Source: Bacteroidota bacterium (GTDB lineage: Bacteria; Bacteroidota; Bacteroidia; Flavobacteriales_D; Crocinitomicaceae). From it: DNA of 64,000 bases. Where the stretch lies: assembly GCA_024280295.1 (NCBI GenBank), contig JAJRQK010000047.1, positions 62,001 to 126,000 of the forward strand. The letters run 5' to 3'. Below, one piece after another: positions 55,225 through 64,000 of this stretch. The first letter of the stretch is position 1. Each line of letters opens with the position of its first letter. The notes beneath the pieces were generated by a model. That model did not search any database. It was not told the origin of the DNA and worked only from the letters and a program-made list of their open reading frames with translations. The position numbers and the translations under genes are program-made.

Positions 55225-56123
55225 GATTTTTTTGGTGGAGAAGGATCATCATTCAAACTTGATAAATCTAGTGGTTCCGTTTTTTTCTTAAATGATCTCC
55301 AGAGAATAAAAACACCAACTAGTACGAATGGAATGCTTAACATTTGCCCAGTATTCAAGTAAGAAACCTCATCGCGAGCCGTTTGTCCAAGCTTGATAAA
55401 CTCAATAAAGAATCTTGCCCCAAAAAGTAAAATTAGAAAACTTCCAAATAGCATTCCCCGCTTTTCGTATGCCTTCTTCTTCCAGAACATAAAGAGCAAG
55501 AAAACGAAAATTAACAGGTAAGAAATCGCCTCATACAATTGTGCAGGATGACGTGGAGTTGAGTCATAAATATGTAGTTCCTCATTGTAAAAATTGGGGA
55601 AACTAAATGCGAACATTCCATTTGTAGGAACGCCAACAATTTCACTGTTCATTAGGTTTCCCAATCGGATAAAGCAAGCAGCAATGGCAATGGGAGCAAC
55701 AATACGATCGAGAATCCACATCATAGGTAGTTTAACAACACGTTTTGAGTAAAGAAACAATGCTAAAACGAGTGCCAATGCTCCACCGTGGGATGCTAAT
55801 CCGCCTTCCCAAATTTTAAAAATAGACAAAGGATGCGAGAAATAACCTTCCTGCACTAGTCGACCTGTTATAGGGTCTAATTCATCAAAGTAAGGTCCAT
55901 AAAAAAGTACATGTCCAAGACGAGCTCCTACAATAGTAGCAATCACAACAAATAATACTAATTGATCAAGGTATTTCTCATGTACTCCTTCTCGCTTGTA
56001 CATTCTTTTGATCACAAAATACCCGATAATCAGTCCTGAAACAAAAAGAAGTCCGTAAAAATTAGGGGTCTTCCAACCGTCGATAATTTCGGGAGTAACA
56101 TCCCAATTGATTACTAAATTCAC
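55221..56123 (-). CDS. lgt: Prolipoprotein diacylglyceryl transferase
   Basis: The 300-residue membrane protein has seven hydrophobic segments. GARLGHVLFYGP near residue 60, GGLASHGGALA near 95 and RLGNLMNSEIVG near 140 are the conserved Lgt motifs, including the essential Arg and the periplasmic His-Gly. It adds diacylglycerol to lipobox cysteines in the inner membrane, a step needed for the lipoproteins of this genome. It overlaps trhO by four bases. Confidence 0.93.
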   Translation of the reverse strand: MNLVINWDVTPEIIDGWKTPNFYGLLFVSGLIIGYFVIKRMYKREGVHEKYLDQLVLFVVIATIVGARLGHVLFYGPYFDELDPITGRLVQEGYFSHPLSIFKIWEGGLASHGGALALVLALFLYSKRVVKLPMMWILDRIVAPIAIAACFIRLGNLMNSEIVGVPTNGMFAFSFPNFYNEELHIYDSTPRHPAQLYEAISYLLIFVFLLFMFWKKKAYEKRGMLFGSFLILLFGARFFIEFIKLGQTARDEVSYLNTGQMLSIPFVLVGVFILWRSFKKKTEPLDLSSLNDDPSPPKKS

Positions 56124-57205
56124 TTCTCTTTTTTATTGATTTCAACCAAAGATAACGGTTTTTTGGAGTTAGCCATAAACGGTAATTTCTCCGATCTTCC
56201 TTTCTTGAAAATCTTATTGCTAATTGACTTTCCCTTGCGTGCTTCTTTTTGCTCCTCAGGTGACAATTGAATCATCTCTCTGCAATCATCGGTGCAGCAA
56301 TTCTCCATTTTTTTCTTACATAAATCACATTGAATAAATAACAAATGACATGCGCTATTTTCACAGTTTGTGTGAGTGTCCGCAGGATTACCACATTGAT
56401 GGCAAACGGAAATAATATCGACTGAGACTCGTTCAGCTCGACGCTCATCAAAGACAAAATTCTTTCCTATGTATTTATTATCGAGTCCTTCGTCATTGCA
56501 TTGATTGACATAATTGATGATGCCTCCTTCAAGCTGATGTACATTCTTATATCCTCGGTGTTTGTACCAAGCTGAAGCTTTTTCACAACGAATTCCACCT
56601 GTGCAATACATCACAATATTCTTGTCTTCATGTCCTTTTAAGTACTCATTTTCAATAAACGGCAATGATTCTCTAAATGTATCTACATCAGGCGTGATGG
56701 CCTCTTTGAAATGCCCAACTTCGTGTTCGTAGTGATTTCTAAAATCAATTAAGATCGTTTCTGGATCATTGGTGAGTGCATTGAACTCTTCTGCCGATAA
56801 GTGCTTTCCAATATCTCGAACATCGAATGACTTATCCTCCAATCCGTCTGCAAGAATTTTACTTCTCACTTTGATCTTCAATTTTAGAAACGAGAATTCC
56901 GCTTCACTGTCTTCAACTGCGATATTCAATCGAATATTATCAAGGAAATCAATTTCGAATAATTCCTTTCTAAATTGTTCAAGATTTTCTACTGGAACAG
57001 CAATTTGAGCATTTATTCCTTCGGATGCGACGTAAGTTCTTCCAACAACGCCAACCTTTGACCACATTTCGTAAAGATGATCTCTGAATAAGGCAGGATT
57101 ATCAATTTTCGCGTACTGGTAGAATGAAATTGTCATCAATTCAACTCCACTTTCGCGTAATTTCACTTCTAATTCCTCCTTACTTAATTTATTCCACAGT
57201 TGCAT
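56120..57205 (-). CDS. trhO: tRNA uridine(34) hydroxylase, rhodanese-type
   Basis: The 361-residue protein has an N-terminal acylphosphatase-like domain (1-100), a rhodanese domain (about 125-225, active-site loop YCTGGIRCEKASAW) and a Cys-rich C-terminus with CHQCGNPADTHTNCENSACH and CDLCKKKMENCCTDDC. This is the TrhO/YceA family that forms 5-hydroxyuridine in tRNA. It overlaps lgt by 4 bases (ATGA). Confidence 0.88.
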   Translation of the reverse strand: MQLWNKLSKEELEVKLRESGVELMTISFYQYAKIDNPALFRDHLYEMWSKVGVVGRTYVASEGINAQIAVPVENLEQFRKELFEIDFLDNIRLNIAVEDSEAEFSFLKLKIKVRSKILADGLEDKSFDVRDIGKHLSAEEFNALTNDPETILIDFRNHYEHEVGHFKEAITPDVDTFRESLPFIENEYLKGHEDKNIVMYCTGGIRCEKASAWYKHRGYKNVHQLEGGIINYVNQCNDEGLDNKYIGKNFVFDERRAERVSVDIISVCHQCGNPADTHTNCENSACHLLFIQCDLCKKKMENCCTDDCREMIQLSPEEQKEARKGKSISNKIFKKGRSEKLPFMANSKKPLSLVEINKKEK

Positions 57206-57268
57206 GCTATGTTCTTTTTAAGTTAAGAACTGCAAAGTTAGTGAAATATCATGGTTGAAACGAGAGAA

Positions 57269-57832
57269 TTACTTACCTGAATCATAAGGTGACTCATAAG
57301 ACGCATTAAACTCTTCCCATTTTATTGGGTTATCCACAGCGTTATAAAGTTTAAAATAATCAAGTAGCGCAATAAAATCTTCAGGTCCTTTGTAACCTGG
57401 AATTGGTGAAAGTATTGACAAATCAGTTTCTAAAAATATAATCGTTGGGTAACTCATTTTCCCACCCATTAACTGAGCTGGCAATTCATGGTATCCTCTT
57501 CTACCACTCTCCACGAACGAAAATTTTTGTTCACCTAGCACAATATCTTTTTTATATTCTCCGTCTAATGCAACGGCGTAATAATTTTCATTCACAACAC
57601 TTACTATAAGAGAATCAGAAAAAGTATCCGTATCCATCTTTTTACACCAACCACACCATGATGTAGAAATATCAATCACCCAACGTTTAGGTTCAGTTTT
57701 ATTCAATTCGTACGCCTCTTCGAAAGAAAGCCATTCAATTTCATGAGCCAACTCTGCGCCAGTTTCATTCTGTCCTACTGCACTTCCAATTGCTATAAAG
57801 AATGTAACAATCAATCCTAAATACTTCATCAT
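57269..57832 (-). CDS. Exported thioredoxin-fold protein
   Basis: The 187-residue product has a signal peptide (residues 1-20, GSAVGQ) and a thioredoxin domain whose active site reads TSWCGWCKKMD near residue 60. A MSYPTIIFLE strand with cis-Pro follows near 128. WCxWC with two Lys after it is the DUF255/DsbD-gamma-like variant. It acts in the periplasm on disulfides. It stands alone on the minus strand. Confidence 0.8.
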   Translation of the reverse strand: MMKYLGLIVTFFIAIGSAVGQNETGAELAHEIEWLSFEEAYELNKTEPKRWVIDISTSWCGWCKKMDTDTFSDSLIVSVVNENYYAVALDGEYKKDIVLGEQKFSFVESGRRGYHELPAQLMGGKMSYPTIIFLETDLSILSPIPGYKGPEDFIALLDYFKLYNAVDNPIKWEEFNASYESPYDSGK

Positions 57833-57934
57833 CCTGTTTTATTAATTGATTCATAAATTTACGTATTAGCGTGGTACTTTCCAATTTCCTATAGAATTTA
57901 CCGCAGATTTTGAATTAATCGTATATTCGTAGGA

Positions 57935-58537
57935 GTGAAAAATTGGCGCAAAATATCTTTAGTAGGGTTACTGTTTTTATTGACAGCTTGTCCCCCAACC
58001 ACTCAAAGAAGTTCTGCTATAAATCAGATCAAAGAGAATGGAATGGATTTCCCTGATCTTCAGCCTCGATCTTACAACGGGATTATTTTTGAACTTTCAT
58101 CGTTATTTGAACAAGATTACGCTGATCAATATGTGTTAACTGACTACGCTTCAACCCACGTTATTTATTCCATGGAAGTAAATTTTAGTGTTGAATACTT
58201 TGATAATGATGACGCAGAATATTATCAATATTCATTTGATGATGAGATTGAATTAATGGATGCGGTACATGACAATTATATATTGAAACGCCAAGTATCG
58301 CTAGATGACAAATGTGATGTCACAGTAAAGAAACCACTACCAAAAGAAGTTGGTTTTCCAGGTTATATTCAGGTGGTTCATGGTTCATATAATACGTATG
58401 GTGAATCCTCATCTTATTTTACAGCAACAATGCAAGTAGGAACTGAATATTTCGTCTTTCAATTAATTGGAAAGCGTGATAATATGGGCTATTTATACGA
58501 TGATTTCATCGATATTCTTAGCTCTGTCCGCACATAA
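57935..58537 (+). CDS. Lipoprotein of unknown function
   Basis: The 200-residue product starts at GTG 57935 with AGGA directly in front. The signal ends LLFLLTACPPTTQ, a lipobox, so the protein is lipid-anchored at C19. The mature part has a beta-rich profile (MEVNFSVEYFDNDDAEYYQY, YFTATMQVGTEYFVFQLIG) and no known domain. Its stop overlaps the NUDIX start (TAATG). Confidence 0.7.
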   Translation: MKNWRKISLVGLLFLLTACPPTTQRSSAINQIKENGMDFPDLQPRSYNGIIFELSSLFEQDYADQYVLTDYASTHVIYSMEVNFSVEYFDNDDAEYYQYSFDDEIELMDAVHDNYILKRQVSLDDKCDVTVKKPLPKEVGFPGYIQVVHGSYNTYGESSSYFTATMQVGTEYFVFQLIGKRDNMGYLYDDFIDILSSVRT

Positions 58538-59175
58538 TGGATACCTCTAATTTTATTAGGCAACTTAAAAAGTTTAATCTAACGAATCTTCCAGGTGAGG
58601 AGGCCCATTTGTCATTAATGCCGCTTAAGCGTCCTCTTTCGAGCAAAGTCAAAATAAGGTCGGCAACCTACCGAGAATCAGGAGTTGGCATCTTGCTTTA
58701 TCCGAAAGAAGATACCATTGAATGCATTTTAATCGAGCGACCGGCCTATGATGGAACACACGGGGGGCAAATTAGCTTTCCTGGAGGAAAAAGAGATCCT
58801 GGCGATATCGATTTGGAATACACAGCTCGACGTGAATGCTTTGAAGAAGTAGGACTTCCAACTGGACATGGTGAGCGCATATTAGCACTCACTGAAGTAT
58901 TCATTCCTGTTTCAGACTTTTTAGTACAGCCCTTCATCTTTTTCGTGGATGACTTACCTACGCTTCATCCAGACGAACGAGAAGTTGAGAGTATCATCGC
59001 ATTTGATCTTTTTTCACTTCTAGATGATGATTTATTAAAGCGAAAATCGCTAAAATTTAAGAATGGAACTACTGCTAAGGACATTCCCTATTTTGACATC
59101 CATGGGCATGTCGTTTGGGGAGCAACAGGCATGATACTTTCTGAAGTGAAAGCAATTCTATCGCAAATAGGTTAA
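58537..59175 (+). CDS. NUDIX hydrolase, CoA-pyrophosphatase-like
   Basis: The 212-residue protein has a NUDIX box with GGQISFPGGKRDPGD and ARRECFEEVGLP near residues 75-110, and AALTEVFI-like ALTEVFIPVSDFLVQPFIF as in CoAse proteins. GGQISFPGG is the extra CoA-pyrophosphatase signature. It hydrolyses CoA or related dinucleotides in the cytoplasm. It is translationally coupled to the lipoprotein upstream and convergent with the S74 gene. Confidence 0.85.
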   Translation: MDTSNFIRQLKKFNLTNLPGEEAHLSLMPLKRPLSSKVKIRSATYRESGVGILLYPKEDTIECILIERPAYDGTHGGQISFPGGKRDPGDIDLEYTARRECFEEVGLPTGHGERILALTEVFIPVSDFLVQPFIFFVDDLPTLHPDEREVESIIAFDLFSLLDDDLLKRKSLKFKNGTTAKDIPYFDIHGHVVWGATGMILSEVKAILSQIG

Positions 59176-59184
59176 TCTAAATAA

Positions 59185-60630
59185 CTATTTCAAATCATCG
59201 ACTTCTTTCTCTAAAGCTTCAATTTTCTTATTCAACTCCTTGATTGATTCAAGCAAAACAGGGATTAATTGAGTATATTCAACCGTTTTGTAGACAGTGT
59301 CGTCTCCAGTATTGCTGAAAATTGCTTTTTCTTTAACCATTTCAGGAAAAACTTCCTCAACCTCTTGCGCGATTACTCCATACTGTAATCTTGAATGAGT
59401 TTCAATTTCACCATCCGGTTTCTTTGTTTTATAAGTGATTGTATAATGACGACCGTTCAACTTTATCAATTTATCAAGCGGGTTCTCAATAGCAATGATG
59501 TTCGACTTCAATCTTCTATCAGATGCATTTACCCACCCGCCAAGAGCATAACCAGTGCCATCAACACCTAAATCCGCAGTGAAGTATCCTGCCCAACCTG
59601 TTGTCACGTTTGTTGTTTGTCCATAAACGCCATTAAAGCCAATTCCATAAGCACCAATTCCAAGTCCAGTTACTCCCGTATTGGAACCATATACGGCAAA
59701 TCCATCACCATAAGCAGTTTGACCAACCACACCATTGTAACCAACACCTAGCACACCAAATCCACCAGTCGTTCTAAGATTATTACCATAGACACCGGCA
59801 TCTCCAGTTGCAGTTGGTGGAAGCTGTCCGGTAACACCATATCCAGCACCAGAGTTACTCCCTAAGATAGCTGAATTCAATGCAGTTGCACTGTTAGTCG
59901 TTGCTTGAATCGTAGATAAGTTGTTTGATGCATTGGTACTTTCTGCACGGATTGCTACACCAATTCCGCTATGTGATCCGAGGATAGCAGTGGAATTTCC
60001 TACAGAAGAAGTTGCCTCCAATCCAATTAAATTAGTACCTGTATTGTTAATTAATACTGAACCTGCATCGGCAGTTATCGTTCTTCCAACGCCGACTCCT
60101 CCTTGATCGTATGATCCATCCAATGTGTTTCCAGCAGCACTTGTGATATAGCCTGCGTCATTTACAAAAGCACTCACGTTTGTTGGAGTGTTAGTCAATG
60201 AATTATAATCAGCACCGTTTGCCCAGATTGCCACATCTGATGTTTCAGAAGTCTCAGAATATAGAGAATAAGGTACACTTAGGAACTGAGATATAGAACT
60301 TGAGGTAAAGCTTGTACCTCCAGATGGGTCTAGCTCAACTTTCACATAATATGGTCCATTACTCCAGTCAACATTCATAACAGTGGATGATCCAATTTGA
60401 TGTGTAATTAATCCATTGTTATTTGAGAGTACTGTGACCCATTCGATAAAAACAGATGGACCAGCTATTGACCCTTGCAAAATCGAAAATTGAGCTCCAA
60501 CATTTGTGTTTGTCACTAATGTTCCAGAAGCATCTCTCACAACCGCTTGATAAGTCATTCGGGGTGGAGATTGAGCAATAGTTGTAACTCCAAGTAGGCA
60601 AAATAAAATTGTGTAGATATTTTTTTTCAT
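59185..60630 (-). CDS. Secreted tail-fibre-like protein with S74 intramolecular chaperone domain
   Basis: The 481-residue product has a signal peptide (residues 1-20) and the same type of N-terminal domain (SPPRMTYQAVVRDASG ... SVPYSLYSETSET) as the two DUF1566 proteins. Residues about 180-350 are glycine- and asparagine-rich strands (GVYGNNLRTTGGFGVLG). The C-terminus is the peptidase S74 / endosialidase chaperone domain (SDRRLKSNIIAIENPLDKL, GVIAQEVEEVFPEMV, YTQLIPVLLESIKEL) with a coiled-coil end. That domain trimerises fibres and may cleave itself off. It starts 4 bases after the small T9SS gene. No phage genes are near. Confidence 0.85.
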   Translation of the reverse strand: MKKNIYTILFCLLGVTTIAQSPPRMTYQAVVRDASGTLVTNTNVGAQFSILQGSIAGPSVFIEWVTVLSNNNGLITHQIGSSTVMNVDWSNGPYYVKVELDPSGGTSFTSSSISQFLSVPYSLYSETSETSDVAIWANGADYNSLTNTPTNVSAFVNDAGYITSAAGNTLDGSYDQGGVGVGRTITADAGSVLINNTGTNLIGLEATSSVGNSTAILGSHSGIGVAIRAESTNASNNLSTIQATTNSATALNSAILGSNSGAGYGVTGQLPPTATGDAGVYGNNLRTTGGFGVLGVGYNGVVGQTAYGDGFAVYGSNTGVTGLGIGAYGIGFNGVYGQTTNVTTGWAGYFTADLGVDGTGYALGGWVNASDRRLKSNIIAIENPLDKLIKLNGRHYTITYKTKKPDGEIETHSRLQYGVIAQEVEEVFPEMVKEKAIFSNTGDDTVYKTVEYTQLIPVLLESIKELNKKIEALEKEVDDLK

Positions 60631-60634
60631 CGTC

Positions 60635-61099
60635 CTAGTATTTGATAAATTTCAATGTTGATAATGACTCTTTTGAATCCGATATTTTAAGGATATAAGT
60701 TCCTTGTGATAAGGATTGAAGATCTACGATTGTCTTAGACTCAGTAATAGAGCTACTGGAAATTAAACGACCTTTCGCATCAAAGAGATTGTATGTGAGT
60801 CCTAAATTAACTTGACTTATTTCCAGAACAATTGCTTCGGAAGCAGGATTTGGATATATCGAAGTAATTATGGGTTGAAGATCACTCAGCCCAAGAATAT
60901 CATAGTACTCATAAGGTTGCTGAACCCCTTCTGAGATGTAGAGAGAGCCTGAAGTGTTTATGTAGTCGATTTGACCAATTGAGTAACTAAACGATCCGCC
61001 AGTTCCAGAACCATCTCCGCCTGAAGCGACTGTATTTTGCTGTGTAAATCCCATCATGCTCAATAAGGTACAGCAAGTGAGTAGAAATATCTTCTTCAT
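60635..61099 (-). CDS. Small T9SS type A sorted secreted protein, paralogue of 40474-40956
   Basis: From ATG 61099 the product has 154 residues: signal peptide (MKKIFLLTCCTLLSMMGFTQ), a mature stretch with GGDGSGTGGSFSYSIGQ and GVQQPYEY, and a type A sorting domain (SIYPNPASEAIVLEIS, GTYILKIS, LKFIKY). An upstream in-frame start at 61189 would put 30 extra residues before the signal peptide and is unlikely. It is directly followed by the S74 protein, as its paralogue is by the DUF1566 protein. Confidence 0.75.
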   Translation of the reverse strand: MKKIFLLTCCTLLSMMGFTQQNTVASGGDGSGTGGSFSYSIGQIDYINTSGSLYISEGVQQPYEYYDILGLSDLQPIITSIYPNPASEAIVLEISQVNLGLTYNLFDAKGRLISSSSITESKTIVDLQSLSQGTYILKISDSKESLSTLKFIKY

Positions 61100-61395
61100 A
61101 TTTGTAGTAATAAGGGACTCAATATACGACAATCTTTTGAGGATAGAAATAAACAGGTTCAGATCATTTGTAGGGTATTTCCAATGCATCTATTAACCCT
61201 TGATTGAAGCTATATTCTTGCTTCTTAAGACAATTAATTTTCTCTTTGTATTTGGTGATTGTAATTTCTAAACGGGTATTTCCCTGTTAATTGTTGACAA
61301 CTGAGAGATCTATCAGTTAAACATTTTAGTTGACAATGGTGCAAATGCCCTATTGGTTTTAGTACACTTACAAACGATCTTTAAACTAAAAAAAC

Positions 61396-64000
61396 GTGAT
61401 CAAATTCTACCTATTTCTTGTTTTAATCATCTGTAGTTCTTCGCTTTTCGCTCAACAGTCTCATCAATTTTTCTACACCGACGAATCGGATTTTCTTGAA
61501 ATTTCTGATGATGGTTTATATGCCGTGATCGGTAATAGTACTCAGGCGTTAGTTTACGATCTTAAAAACAATGAGTTGAAAGCCAACCTTTTTACAAAGA
61601 AAGAATATGAGATTTTATCTGAAGTAACAAAAACTAAAACCACCATTCAAGTAGATCATCAGCGCAACTTTAAAATTGATCGCGTTATTTTGGTCCCAAA
61701 TTCGAGCTTCCTATATGTAAAGGGGAGTGATTATAATGGTCCAAATGGTTTCATACTCGATTATGCAACAGGTGATCTTCGAGGAAGAGGTATGAAACCA
61801 AGCGGTGGATGGATTTACAGATGCGGTGATTATCTTGTAGTGGCAGGAGATTATGGATATGACTTTAAAGCCAACTATCAAACGTTTGTTGATCGGAAAT
61901 GGATATTTGATGGCCCGATGGGTGGACAGATCATTCCCGAAATGAGCAATCGATATTTCTGGGGGAATAAGTCCTATGCTTACAGCTACGATAAAGCTGA
62001 AAGTTATGAGGGCTTTCCTGACAAGGATAGATCATACGAACTTTATAGTATTGCTTCTCATAGCGTTATTGACGTAAAGTCATTTGGCTTAAACAAAGGA
62101 CTAATTCTTTCTCAAGCCGACTGGCTCATAGCTGAAATGGAGGATGACAATTATCTCTTGTTCAATCCTAAAACTCAAGAAAAATATAGTTTCCAAACAG
62201 CACTTTCGATATCAACTTTTGAGTTTCATGAATCAACCAAATCTATGGTGCTCACGAATTCCGAATTTCAAACAGAAGTGTGGCAATTGGAAAACCAAGA
62301 AATAAATAAGATGTATGAAGTAGATATGTCCTCCAAAAGCTTTTGCGCACCAAAGATAAATTCGAGTTCAAATCATGTCTTGTTTTACAATGAGTGTCAA
62401 CTTCTCCAACTGGATTTAACAACATTTGAGCTAACTATTTATCACAACTTTAAAGAACCAGCGAGAGAACAGAAACAAAAACAGCAAGATGAACAGGAAC
62501 AGTACGAGTATCAAATCATCAATAGCGACATAACCAACTTTTTAGATTTATCTGACGATGGTTCTACCGCAATATTAGGAAATACTACTCAGCTTTTAGT
62601 CTATGACCTAAAAGAGGGAAAAGCATTAGCCAATACTTTTTCAGAAAGCAATTTCAGACCCTATTCCAAAAAATTAAATCAGAGTATTAATGTATCAGTA
62701 AGTAATGATATAGACTTAACGATGAACAAACCCTACATGGTTCCAAATAGTTCTTATGTATATGTCTCAGGGAGAAACATTGGCTATGAAGAATTTGTCT
62801 TCAACTATGCTACTGGGAAATGGACCGATCCAGGAGAACGTGAAAGCAATGTTCCAGATCGCTATGGTAATTACCTTGTATCCTATGCTGACTATCAACG
62901 ATCCGTCTCCACATTGGTAGATGGAAAGTGGAGTTATGGCTTTCCTCCGGGAAACAAATTTTTCCCAAAAGTAGACATTGATCAAAAGTTCAATGGGAGC
63001 AGATCATACGGATTGGTTTACGCTAGTGATGAGTGGCAAGATGAATTTCCAGATAAAAAAAGAGCTACTTTACTTATTGATGCAGAGACGCACACAACGA
63101 TTAATTGCAAAGCACTAGTTGGCCCACATAAAGGAATTCAATTTACCCAAGGAGATTGGTGTCTAGCCTACTACGGAAATGAACAATATCGATTATTCAA
63201 CCCAAAAACACTCGAGAAACATGATTTCACGTCAGATATAGGTTCACGTATTGTGCAGTTCCACGAACCGTCGCAAACCATGATAATTATCGGTTACCCT
63301 TATAAAACTGAACTATGGAAAATTGAAAACGGAAAATTAATTAAACGGCTCGTTTGTGACGGAGAGTATTGTAACCCAAAAACAGTCAACAACCTTGATT
63401 ATCTGCTCTTATATAAGAATTCGCAACTGATAAAAATAGATTTCCAAAATTACAAAGAACAAGTTCTGAAAGACTTTAGTTGGGAGGCATCAGAAGAACA
63501 AATTGCAGTTGTAAAGAAAGCAGAAGAACAAGAAGTTCTAGCAGCTAAAGCCGAGGAAGAAGAAAAGAAGAAACAAGAACAGGCGTTAATCGCTCAAGCT
63601 AAATTCAAAGAAGAACAAGAGCTTGAACTAGCAAAAACAAAGGCAGAAATTGACACTACAATTTTTGTTAATCCAGCTACCATTTCAGATCCAGTGCCTT
63701 TTCCTAAAGACTTTGCTCAACATCCAATATATATATACAGGCAATTAAATATTCTGAAGCACAGGCCTATGAGCAAGCTGAGAAATATTGGATTGAATTT
63801 TCCATGCGTTATCCAGATTCTTGGGCTGGATATTACTACAAAGCTGAATCTAGATTCTATCAAGGAAGATATGAAGAGTCCTTCATCGACTTTGAACAAG
63901 CTCATCAAATGAACCCGCTGAAGACACAAATTATGGTCAACTACCTCAATGCTATGTCGGTATTTAAATATGATGAGCGTGGAACTGAAATTGGTGAGAA
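61396..64000 (+). CDS. Large secreted protein: two similar beta-propeller-like halves, coiled coil, then out-of-frame TPR region (runs off window)
   Basis: Translation starts at GTG 61396 with a signal peptide (residues 1-20, SSLFAQQ). Two related halves (about residues 25-350 and 370-690) repeat SDDGLYAVIGNSTQALVYDLK / SDDGSTAILGNTTQLLVYDL and VPNSSFLYVKG / VPNSSYVYVSG, so the protein is an internal duplication with WD40-like units. A Glu/Lys/Gln-rich coiled coil follows (about 690-755). After the (AT)5 tract at 63727-63736 the frame leads to a stop at 63912. The next frame reads KYSEAQAYEQAEKYWIEF, RYPDSWAGYYYKAESRFY and HQMNPLKTQIMVNYLN, clear TPR repeats, to the window end. One AT unit fewer restores one continuous frame. 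Slippage mutation, phase switch or sequencing error are open. Confidence 0.7.
63727..63736 (+). repeat. (AT)5 dinucleotide tract at the frameshift
   Basis: Five AT units occur just where the large secreted protein leaves its TPR frame. Removing one unit (2 bases) joins ...HPIYIQAIKYSEAQAYE in frame. Confidence 0.6.

Noticed and set aside
59185-60630. S74/tail-fibre domain as sign of a prophage
   Set aside because: The protein has a signal peptide, pairs with a T9SS protein, and no phage structural, lysis or integrase genes are nearby.

Overview
The window is AT-rich, bacterial and gene-dense on both strands. It fits a member of the Bacteroidota, most likely Flavobacteriales and perhaps near Crocinitomicaceae (the family is my inference). 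Evidence: many secreted proteins end in type IX secretion (T9SS) sorting domains of type A or type B; exact TAnnTTTG -7 promoter elements stand in front of several genes; DnaJ has the two-CxxC zinc finger I associate with flavobacteria; an arsenosugar-type arsM/arsS locus is present. No tRNA, rRNA, CRISPR array, transposase or prophage was seen.

Layout. 1-4786: the tail of a type A T9SS protein with its terminator, then a 1513-residue type B T9SS adhesin-like protein. 5362-7974: alaS. 8013-24598: a surface glycan locus with a flippase on the minus strand, then a methyltransferase, a PhyH-type dioxygenase, glycosyltransferases and a complete pseudaminic acid pathway (pseB, pseC, pseF, pseH, pseG, pseI). 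The pathway is interleaved with an extra oxidoreductase, a second sugar aminotransferase, a further transferase-like protein and a formyltransferase. 24671-27655: a YfhO-type membrane protein. 27780-33216: six tandem paralogues of a secreted KPVIYLYP family; the fourth is frameshifted and the sixth has lost its N-terminal third.

33309-38675: a T9SS protein, a small secreted protein, a very short lipoprotein-like ORF, a sigma-54 activator without a DNA-binding domain, and a Crp/Fnr regulator next to a deiodinase-like protein. 38780-42753: two large secreted proteins, each with nine 23-residue repeats, flank a small T9SS protein; a related small-plus-large pair recurs at 59185-61099. 43247-47541: a four-gene run (ABC ATPase, permease, Ppx/GppA, YD-like protein). 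47737-50119: arsenosugar-type operon. 50194-52763: CPBP protease, dnaJ, grpE. 53012-59175: a decayed gene and housekeeping genes (gamma-carbonic-anhydrase-like protein, ATP-grasp, lgt, trhO, thioredoxin, NUDIX). 61396-64000: a large secreted repeat protein whose TPR C-terminus is put out of frame at an (AT)5 tract.

How they may work together (inference): the flippase, transferases and Pse genes would build and export a nonulosonate-bearing glycan, while the T9SS-sorted and tail-fibre-like proteins would form the protein part of the cell surface. The tandem KPVIYLYP array and the small-T9SS/large-repeat modules are the least explained parts and the best candidates for new biology.
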